From: CAWJNF01 sp963844235
GTDB taxonomy: Bacteria; Actinomycetota; Thermoleophilia; Gaiellales; Gaiellaceae
DNA: 64,000 nt
Direction of reading: 5' to 3'
NCBI GenBank assembly: GCA_963844235.1
Contig: CAWJNF010000001.1
Location: 62,001 to 126,000 of the forward strand
The notes under the pieces are model-generated. The model did not search any database. It saw only the letters and a list, made by a program, of their open reading frames with translations, and had not been told where the DNA came from. Shown here piece by piece: positions 58,531 to 64,000 of the stretch. Positions within the stretch are counted from its first letter, which is position 1. Every line of letters begins with the position of its first letter. The translations under genes were made by a program, and so were the position numbers.

Positions 58531-58699
58531 TAGTGCTCCGTCCCGAAAGTCGTCTTGCGCTCCGGCGGCTGCAAAGCGTCGCCGTTCGGCGTCCTCGGTC
58601 GCGCCAATGCTTCAAGTCCAGTATTGGCGCTCCCTGCGTCCTTGCCCGGCTTGCTTTTCGCGCGCCGGAGCATCAAGGAACTTCCGAGACGGAACACTA
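58531..58699. mobile_element. MITE-like 169-bp inverted-repeat element between nuoC and nuoD
   Basis: The ends are inverted repeats: the left end TAGTGCTCCGTCCCG and, on the other strand, the right end TAGTGTTCCGTCTCG match at 17 of the first 20 positions. Inside, GCTCCGGCG (from 58558) pairs with CGCCGGAGC (near 58663), and GCGCCAAT (58601-58608) with ATTGGCGC (58623-58630). The whole segment could fold into one long imperfect hairpin. It contains no gene. The terminal CTA (58697-58699) is the nuoC stop codon on the minus strand. Confidence 0.75.
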
Positions 58700-59245
58700 C
58701 TCCGCCTCCGAGAAGCGGACCGGCTCGCCGCCGATCGGGTAGTCCTTGCGCAGCGGATGGCCCTCCCAGTCCTCGGGCATCAGGATCCGCACGAGATTCG
58801 GGTGGCCCTCGAAGACGATGCCCATGAGGTCGTAGACCTCCCGCTCGTGCCAGTCGGCCGTCGGCCAGACCGGGACGACGCTCGCGACGGGCTCGCCCTC
58901 GTCGAGCCAGGTCTGCAGCCGCGCCCGCCGCGGCTCCGAGCAGAGAGCCAGGAGGTGGTAGGAGACGGCGAAGCGCTTCGCCTTCGGCTCGGGCAAGAGA
59001 TGCAGCCCGGATGTCCCGGGCGCGTTCAGGTCGCGTCCGCGCGCGCTGCCCCAGTACCCGGCCGGGACCCCGTCGCCCCAGCCGAGGTAGTCAGCGCTCG
59101 TCACGTCCGAGAGGAAGTTGAAGCCCTCGTGGTCGCGCAGATGGCGAGCGGCCTCGAGCAGGCGCTCGCGCTCGACGACGATCGTCGTCTCGCCGTACGC
59201 CTCCCTCTCCTCGACGAGCCCCGGGGTGCCGTCGTAGGCGCCCAC
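58697..59245 (-). CDS. nuoC: NADH-quinone oxidoreductase subunit C
   Basis: 30-kDa-type subunit, 182 residues, separate from nuoD. Contains FNFLSDVTSADYLG, FAVSYHLLAL, and the signature VPVWPTADWHEREVYDLMGIVFEGHPNLVRILMPEDWEGHPLRKDYPIGGE. GTG start 2 bases after nuoB. The stop TAG is supplied by the end of the MITE-like element. Confidence 0.95.
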   Translation of the reverse strand: MGAYDGTPGLVEEREAYGETTIVVERERLLEAARHLRDHEGFNFLSDVTSADYLGWGDGVPAGYWGSARGRDLNAPGTSGLHLLPEPKAKRFAVSYHLLALCSEPRRARLQTWLDEGEPVASVVPVWPTADWHEREVYDLMGIVFEGHPNLVRILMPEDWEGHPLRKDYPIGGEPVRFSEAE

Positions 59246-59246
59246 C

Positions 59247-59819
59247 CTAGGTGGCGACCTTCCGCATCTCGTACGCGGGCGGCACGCCCGCTCTGATCTT
59301 CTCGTGGAGCCGGACGATGCCCTCCATGAGAGCCTCGGGCCGGGGAGGGCAGCCGGGAACGTGCATGTCGACGGGCACGACCCGGTCGACGCCCTGGAGC
59401 ACGGCGTAGTTGTTGAACATCCCGCCCGAGCTCGCGCAGGCTCCCATCGCGATCACCCACTTCGGCTCGAGCATCTGGTCGTAGATCTGGCGGAGCGGCC
59501 CGGCCATCTTGTGCGCGACTCGGCCCGACACGATCAGCAGATCGGCCTGCCGCGGGGACGCCCGGAACGCCTCCATGCCGAAGCGGGCGATGTCGTAACG
59601 GGCCGAGACGATCGACATCATCTCGATAGCGCAGCAGGCGAGACCGAATGTATCCGGCCACATCGATTTCGACTGCGCCCAGGCGATCGCCTTGTCGAGC
59701 GTCGTCATCATGAGGCGCTCCTCGAGCTCGGCCACCTCGCGCTCGAAGACGCCCGGCGGCTTGTGGCGCATCAACACGCGCTCCGAGGAGATGCCCCGAT
59801 CGACAAGGCGGCGACTCAT
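59247..59819 (-). CDS. nuoB: NADH-quinone oxidoreductase subunit B (cluster N2)
   Basis: A 190-residue subunit carrying the terminal [4Fe-4S] cluster N2. Ligands are in FGLACCAIEMM, GACASSGGMF and VPGCPPRPEAL. ATG 59817-59819 overlaps the nuoA stop by 3 bases; a GTG two codons upstream is also possible. Confidence 0.95.
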   Translation of the reverse strand: MSRRLVDRGISSERVLMRHKPPGVFEREVAELEERLMMTTLDKAIAWAQSKSMWPDTFGLACCAIEMMSIVSARYDIARFGMEAFRASPRQADLLIVSGRVAHKMAGPLRQIYDQMLEPKWVIAMGACASSGGMFNNYAVLQGVDRVVPVDMHVPGCPPRPEALMEGIVRLHEKIRAGVPPAYEMRKVAT

Positions 59820-60178
59820 CGCCACTCGAGTGCCCCCTTCTTCCAGATGTACACGTACGCGAGCGCCAGAATGCCGATGAAGAAGCCGAACTCCGCCACG
59901 GCGAACCAGCCGACGCTGCCGAGCACGACCGCGACCGGGTAAAGAAACACGATCTCGATGTCGAAGACGATGAACAGCATGGCCGTGAGGTAGAAACTGA
60001 CCGTGAAGCGCTGCTGCAGCGGAGGACCGGTGGAGACGCCCGATTCGAACGGCATGTCGCGGGCCCGGGACCGGCGCCGCGGCCGCGTCGCGAAGACGAA
60101 TGACATGACGATCATCGAGGCCGGGATCGCGACGGCCATGAGCCCGTAGATGAGCAGAGGGAAGTAGTTGTCGAGCAT
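59816..60178 (-). CDS. nuoA: NADH-quinone oxidoreductase subunit A
   Basis: First gene of the nuo operon, 120 residues, three helices. It carries the NuoA loop MPFESGVSTGPPLQQRFTVSFYLTAMLFIVFDIEIVFLYP. ATG start. Transcription should begin in the 231-base gap before the divergent Fe-S protein gene. Confidence 0.95.
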   Translation of the reverse strand: MLDNYFPLLIYGLMAVAIPASMIVMSFVFATRPRRRSRARDMPFESGVSTGPPLQQRFTVSFYLTAMLFIVFDIEIVFLYPVAVVLGSVGWFAVAEFGFFIGILALAYVYIWKKGALEWR

Positions 60179-60409
60179 CAGGCCGCCGGGACTCTACCTA
60201 CGCGTCGCTCTCGCGGTTCGTGGCACAAGCACCGCTCTTCCCTCCCGGTGGCGGGCGAATCTGCCCCTCCGCACTGTAGCGGCACAAGCGGACGGCGGGG
60301 GCACCTAAGAAATGCCTGCACAGAGCCGTATTTGGGCTGTGCCACGAGTGTCACGAACTGCTACCCCGTGGCACGTTGGTAGAATCCCGATCAGGAGGAA
60401 ACGATCGTC
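60179..60409. other. Divergent promoter region between nuoA and the ErpA-like gene
   Basis: 231 bases without a gene. It must hold the promoters of the nuo operon (minus) and the ErpA-like gene (plus). I could not identify -35/-10 pairs or a repressor site with confidence. AGGAGG at about 60393-60398 is the ribosome-binding site of the plus-strand gene. Confidence 0.4.
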
Positions 60410-60811
60410 ATGCTGAACCTGACCGATAATGCTGCGAGCAAGTTCAAGGAGCTCGCCTCCCAGGAGCCCGCGGGCGAGGCCGAGGTGCTGCGCGTGGCGA
60501 TCCAGGGCGGTGGCTGCTCCGGGTTCCAGTACGCGCTCGGTTTCGACAGGGGCCCTCAGGACGGCGACAACGAGCTCGAGTCGAACGGCGTGCGTATCGT
60601 CGTCGACCCCTTCAGCGCGCCGTATCTGCTCGGCTCCGAGATCGACTTCGTCGAGGCGCTCATGGGCGGCGGGTTCGCTATCAACAACCCGAACGTCGAG
60701 GCCGCCTGCGGCTGTGGCTCGTCCTTCCAGGCGAAGGACGATGCGACCGGCGAGGGCGATCCGGTCGCGACGCATGCCGGCGGGGGTTGCGGCGCCGGCT
60801 GCAGCCACTGA
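60410..60811 (+). CDS. erpA: ErpA/IscA-like Fe-S cluster insertion protein
   Basis: A-type Fe-S carrier, 133 residues. The three cluster cysteines are C36 in GGGCSGFQY, and C100 and C102 in AACGCGSSF. An extra Gly/Cys/His-rich tail (THAGGGCGAGCSH, with C127 and C131) is unusual and may add a metal site. A strong AGGAGG Shine-Dalgarno sequence precedes ATG 60410. Being divergent from the nuo operon, it is well placed to supply clusters to complex I (inference). Two hairpins follow the stop. Confidence 0.9.
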   Translation: MLNLTDNAASKFKELASQEPAGEAEVLRVAIQGGGCSGFQYALGFDRGPQDGDNELESNGVRIVVDPFSAPYLLGSEIDFVEALMGGGFAINNPNVEAACGCGSSFQAKDDATGEGDPVATHAGGGCGAGCSH

Positions 60812-60831
60812 CGGCGGATCCTGCGGATTCG

Positions 60832-60872
60832 GGGAATCCTGCGGATTCCCTTAGCGAATGCGGAGCATTCGC
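60832..60872 (+). terminator. Two adjacent hairpins after erpA
   Basis: GGGAATCC-TGC-GGATTCCC (60832-60850) and GCGAATGC-GGA-GCATTCGC (60854-60872) are perfect 8-bp stems with 3-base loops, only 3 bases apart. No long T tract follows. Likely a terminator or 3' stabiliser. Confidence 0.55.
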
Positions 60873-60927
60873 CATGCAGCACGGCGTGAGCCTGCTTGCT
60901 GGTAGACGCTCTTTGTAGCATCGTCGC

Positions 60928-62301
60928 GTGAGTGCCGACCGCCCGCTCCGCGTCGCTGTCGTGGGCTCGGGGCCAGCCGGTTTCTACGCAGCCGGCCATC
61001 TGCTCGCGTCCGACTTTCCCGCCGAGGTGGACATGATCGAGCGTCTGCCGACGCCCTGGGGGCTCGTGCGCCTGGGGGTCGCCCCCGACCATCCCAACAT
61101 CAAGGCCGTCTCCAAGGTCTACGAGAAGATCGCTCGTCAACCCGGCTTCCGGTTTCTCGGCAACGTCGAGGTGGGGCGGGATCTCGAGCATGTCGATCTC
61201 GCACGGCTGTACGACGCGGTCGTCTACTCGGTGGGGGCGCAGACCGACCGGCGGCTCGGCATTCCGGGCGAAGACCTGCCCGGCTCCTGGGCCGCCACGG
61301 AGTTCGTCGCCTGGTACAACGGCCACCCGGACTTCCAAGACATCGTCTTCGACCTCTCCGTGAAGCGGGCGGTCGTGATCGGCAACGGCAACGTCGCCGT
61401 CGACGTCGCTCGCATGCTCGCGCTGGCCGAGGAGGAGATCGCGTCGACCGACACAACGGACGCGGCGATTGCCGCCATCCTGGGCTCGGAGCTCGAGGAG
61501 ATCGTGATGTTGGGGCGACGCGGGCCGGCGGAGGCCTCGTTCACGACGCCGGAGCTCAAGGAGCTCGGCGAGCTCGCCGACGCCGACATCGTCGTGGACC
61601 CGGCCGAGCTCGAGCTCGAGCCCGCGAGCGAGGCGGCCCTCTCGGAGACCGCCGTGGCGCGCAATCTCGCCGTGCTGCAGGAGTACGCCGCGCGGCCGCC
61701 GGCCGGAAAGCGGCGGCGCCTCGTGCTGCGCTTTCGCGTCTCGCCCGTCGCGATACTCGGGGACGGCAAGGTCGAGGCGATCGAGATCGTGCGCAACGAG
61801 CTCGTCGCCGACGACGGCGGGCGCGTGCGGGCAGTGGCGACCGACGAGCGCGAGGTCATTCCCTGCGGCATCGTCTTCCGCAGCGTGGGGTACCGGGGCA
61901 TTCCGGTTCCCGGCGTGCCGTTCGACGAGGAGCGCGCCACGATGCGCAATGACGCCGGGCGCGTTCTGGACGAAAGCGGGGACCCGGTCCGGGGCCTCTA
62001 CTGCGCCGGGTGGATCAAGCGCGGGCCGACCGGGATCATCGGCACGAACAAGAAAGACGCGACCGAGACGGTCGAGCGCCTGCTCGAGGACGCCCGCACG
62101 GGCGTGCTCCCTCGCGTCGAGGCCGCCGCCGGCGATGTGGACGCCTTCCTCGCCGAGCGCGGCGTGAGCGTCGTCACCTACGACGGCTGGGAGGCGATCG
62201 ACGCGCTGGAGTCCAGCCGAGGCGAGCCGCACGGGCGTCCACGCAACAAGCTCGTCAGCTGGGACGAGCTGCTGGCGACGGCTTTGCAGAGAGTCTCGTA
62301 G
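60928..62301 (+). CDS. fprA: FprA-type ferredoxin/adrenodoxin NADP+ reductase
   Basis: A 457-residue flavoprotein of the adrenodoxin reductase family, which passes electrons between NADPH and ferredoxin. FAD site VAVVGSGPAGFYAAGHLL, then PTPWGLVRLGVAPDHPNIKAV, NADP site VVIGNGNVAVDVARML, and the C-terminal GLYCAGWIKRGPTGIIGTNKKDATETV. All are diagnostic. GTG start at 60928. Confidence 0.94.
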   Translation: MSADRPLRVAVVGSGPAGFYAAGHLLASDFPAEVDMIERLPTPWGLVRLGVAPDHPNIKAVSKVYEKIARQPGFRFLGNVEVGRDLEHVDLARLYDAVVYSVGAQTDRRLGIPGEDLPGSWAATEFVAWYNGHPDFQDIVFDLSVKRAVVIGNGNVAVDVARMLALAEEEIASTDTTDAAIAAILGSELEEIVMLGRRGPAEASFTTPELKELGELADADIVVDPAELELEPASEAALSETAVARNLAVLQEYAARPPAGKRRRLVLRFRVSPVAILGDGKVEAIEIVRNELVADDGGRVRAVATDEREVIPCGIVFRSVGYRGIPVPGVPFDEERATMRNDAGRVLDESGDPVRGLYCAGWIKRGPTGIIGTNKKDATETVERLLEDARTGVLPRVEAAAGDVDAFLAERGVSVVTYDGWEAIDALESSRGEPHGRPRNKLVSWDELLATALQRVS

Positions 62302-62329
62302 CCCGGCCTAGGGCTCCGAGCCACTCCAT

Positions 62330-62439
62330 GTCAAGGCCGAGGTGTGCCGAAAGTCCCACCGGATAGTGCCGTTACTTCGCAGGGGTCTGACCCCGGGGGT
62401 CAGACCCCCTACAAGTCAAGACCGAGGTGTGCCGGAAGT
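62330..62439. repeat. 25-bp direct repeats flanking a GTAGGGG-ended palindrome
   Basis: GTCAAGgCCGAGGTGTGCCG (62330-) and GTCAAGaCCGAGGTGTGCCG (62415-) begin two 25-bp copies differing at two positions. Between them, at 62380-62412, lies GGGGTCTGACCCC/GGGGTCAGACCCC with a right end CCCCCTAC, that is GTAGGGGG on the minus strand. The rest of the 219-base gap holds no gene. Confidence 0.7.
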
Positions 62440-62520
62440 GGTACGAAACCGTGCCGGTTGTCATGAGGCAGAGCTCCGGAGGGCGGCCTGCCGAACCCGG
62501 GCGCCGATAGACTCGGTGGC

Positions 62521-63849
62521 ATGGAATCCGGCACGCAGCAAGAGCTGTGGGGTGCGGAGACACGGAAAGCGGTCGCGAACTTTCCGGTCTCCGGCGAGCC
62601 GATCCCGGTGTCGGTCGCGCGGTGGCTCGCCCGCATCAAGGCGGCGGCCGCGCGGGTGAACGCCGAGCTCGGCCTGCTCGACGCCGACATCGCCGAGCGC
62701 ATCGCAGTCGCGGCCGATCGGGTTGCCGCCGGCGAGTTCGACGACCAGTTCCCGATCGATGTCTTTCAGACCGGCTCGGGCACGTCGTCGAACATGAACG
62801 CCAACGAGGTGATCGCGAGCCTCGCGGGCGAGGGCGTCCACCCGAACGACCACGTCAATATGGGGCAGTCGTCGAACGACGTCTTCCCGTCGGCGGTGCA
62901 TCTGGGGGCGCTGGACGAGACCGTGAACGACCTCCTGCCGGCGCTCCGGAGCCTCGCAGAGTCGCTCTCAGCCAAGGCCGCGGAGTTCGACGACGTCGTC
63001 AAGTCGGGCCGGACGCATCTCATGGACGCGGTGCCCGTGACGCTCGGCCAGGAGTTTGGCGGCTATGCGGCCCAGGTCTCTCAGGGAGTCGCGCGCGTCG
63101 AGGCGACACTCGAGCGTCTCGGCCAGATCCCGCTGGGCGGGACTGCCGTCGGTACCGGCCTGAACACGCACCCCGAGTTCGCGGAGCGGGTACGCAGCCG
63201 CCTGGCGACGGACTCCGGGCTCGGCATCCATCCACCCGCCGACCCGTTCGAGGCCCAGGCCGCACGGGACGCGCTCGTGGAGGAGTCCGCGGCGCTCAAG
63301 GTCGTGGCCGTCTCGCTGACGAAGATCGCTAACGACCTCCGTTTCATGGGCTCGGGCCCGCGAGCGGGTCTGGCCGAGATCTTCCTGCCGGAGCTGCAGA
63401 AGGGCAGCTCGATCATGCCCGGGAAGGTAAACCCGGTCATCCCGGAAGTCGTCACCCAGGTCGCCGCCCAGGTCGTCGGCAACGACCAGGCGATCGCGAT
63501 CGGTGGCATGCAGGGTCACTTCGAGCTCAACGTCTTCGTTCCGCTGATGGCGCGCAACCTCCTCCAGTCGATCAGCCTGCTGGCGAGCGCCGCACGCCTC
63601 CTCGCCGAGAAGTGCGTCGACGGGATCGAGGCGAACCGGGAGCAGTGCGAGCGCTACGCGGAGCTGACGCTGTCGGCCGCCACCGCGCTCAACCCGTACA
63701 TCGGGTACGACCTCGCGAGCGAGATCGTCAAGGAGGCCGCGGCCTCGAATCGGTCGCTGCGCGAGGTCGCCAGGGAGAAGGGCGTCTCCGACGACGTGCT
63801 CGACAAGGCTCTCGACTATCGGGCGATGGCGCGCGGCGGCCTGGTGTAG
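62521..63849 (+). CDS. fumC: Class II fumarate hydratase
   Basis: TCA-cycle enzyme interconverting fumarate and malate, 442 residues. Motifs are QTGSGTSSNMNANEVIA, NMGQSSNDVFPSAVH, the catalytic-histidine region SGRTHLMDAVPVTLGQE, GTGLNTHPEF and the flexible catalytic loop GSSIMPGKVNPVIPE. The N-terminus LWGAETRKAVANFPVSG is typical, although shorter than E. coli FumC. ATG start. Confidence 0.95.
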   Translation: MESGTQQELWGAETRKAVANFPVSGEPIPVSVARWLARIKAAAARVNAELGLLDADIAERIAVAADRVAAGEFDDQFPIDVFQTGSGTSSNMNANEVIASLAGEGVHPNDHVNMGQSSNDVFPSAVHLGALDETVNDLLPALRSLAESLSAKAAEFDDVVKSGRTHLMDAVPVTLGQEFGGYAAQVSQGVARVEATLERLGQIPLGGTAVGTGLNTHPEFAERVRSRLATDSGLGIHPPADPFEAQAARDALVEESAALKVVAVSLTKIANDLRFMGSGPRAGLAEIFLPELQKGSSIMPGKVNPVIPEVVTQVAAQVVGNDQAIAIGGMQGHFELNVFVPLMARNLLQSISLLASAARLLAEKCVDGIEANREQCERYAELTLSAATALNPYIGYDLASEIVKEAAASNRSLREVAREKGVSDDVLDKALDYRAMARGGLV

Positions 63850-63871
63850 TGGTCGCCGCGCCGTAGCCTCC

Positions 63872-64000
63872 GTGCAGGTCAATCGTCCGAGCGAGCCGGG
63901 CTACGCGGGTCTTGGCACGTTCTGCAAGGTCGAGCTCGCTCTCACGCCGGCCGAGCTCGCCGGCGCCGACGTGGCGATCGTCGGAGCGCCCTTTGATGAG
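63872..64000 (+). CDS. Agmatinase-type ureohydrolase, N-terminal fragment
   Basis: A frame starting at GTG 63872, open for 43 codons to the window edge. The sequence GYAGLGTFCKVE followed by GADVAIVGAPFDE matches the beginning of agmatinases and related ureohydrolases, where (G)TFCR...DVAIVGVPFD precedes the metal domain. The metal site lies outside the window, so the substrate is open. It is the second ureohydrolase here besides the arginase at 17968. Confidence 0.7.
   Translation, partial: MQVNRPSEPGYAGLGTFCKVELALTPAELAGADVAIVGAPFDE

Overview
This is GC-rich chromosomal DNA with many GTG starts and 4-base gene overlaps. The gene content fits the Actinomycetota: a full 14-gene complex I, heme and cytochrome c genes, an AfsR/SARP-type regulator, a PknB-type kinase, methylmalonyl-CoA epimerase, DUF2277 and an FprA-type reductase. 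The repertoire most resembles deep-branching Thermoleophilia (Gaiella/Solirubrobacter-like). That placement is inference; no 16S gene is present. Apart from one tRNA-Phe, all recognised genes are protein-coding. No CRISPR array, prophage or intact insertion sequence was seen.

Layout. 1-3858: fragment of a secreted M28-type peptidase, then an OmpR-type response regulator, its histidine kinase and an HtrA protease (envelope stress). 3927-7720: TreT-like glycosyltransferase and trehalose-6-phosphate synthase, then moaC and mogA. 7720-15788: a tight co-directional block with a UbiA/MqnP prenyltransferase, heme exporter ccmABC plus a CcmD-like peptide, a HemX/CcsA protein, hemA, hemC, hemD, a SAM hydrolase and a methyltransferase. 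16114-26678: MFS transporter with a cyclic-nucleotide-binding domain, tRNA-Phe, arginase, rarA, M20 peptidase, DUF1385, an FtsH variant, DUF2277, a fused unknown/methylmalonyl-CoA epimerase frame, and YchF. 26808-39221: molybdopterin oxidoreductase, M23 peptidase, YhaM-like exonuclease, DUF1015, inositol-phosphatase-like protein, GNAT, a frameshifted membrane protein, Mrp, a short Ldh-type oxidoreductase, DUF1028, UPF0173 hydrolase, flavin reductase and LysE. 39288-45618: a disulfide-reductase-like flavoprotein, then an apparent signalling island (Uma2 protein, kinase remnant, kinase with beta-propeller, secreted YGELYQH-repeat protein, SARP-UspA regulator). 45646-60178: nuoA to nuoN on the minus strand. 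60410-64000: ErpA-like Fe-S protein, FprA, fumarase C and the start of an agmatinase.

How the genes work together. Much of the window serves respiration: complex I, Fe-S insertion, quinone prenylation, heme synthesis and export, ferredoxin reductase and fumarase.

Unexplained structure. A dispersed palindrome with GTAGGGGC...GCCCCTAC ends and variable self-complementary cores occurs about 15 times. Four genes use the TAG inside its GTAGGGG end as their stop codon. A separate 169-bp inverted-repeat element between nuoC and nuoD supplies the nuoC stop in the same way. Two clusters of heptamers repeated three times at exactly 11-nt spacing look like SARP operators: one lies between the YGELYQH gene and the SARP gene, and the other is an orphan at 33386-33414. 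Four genes have no ATG, GTG or TTG at the expected N-terminus. One membrane-protein gene carries a compensating pair of frameshifts.
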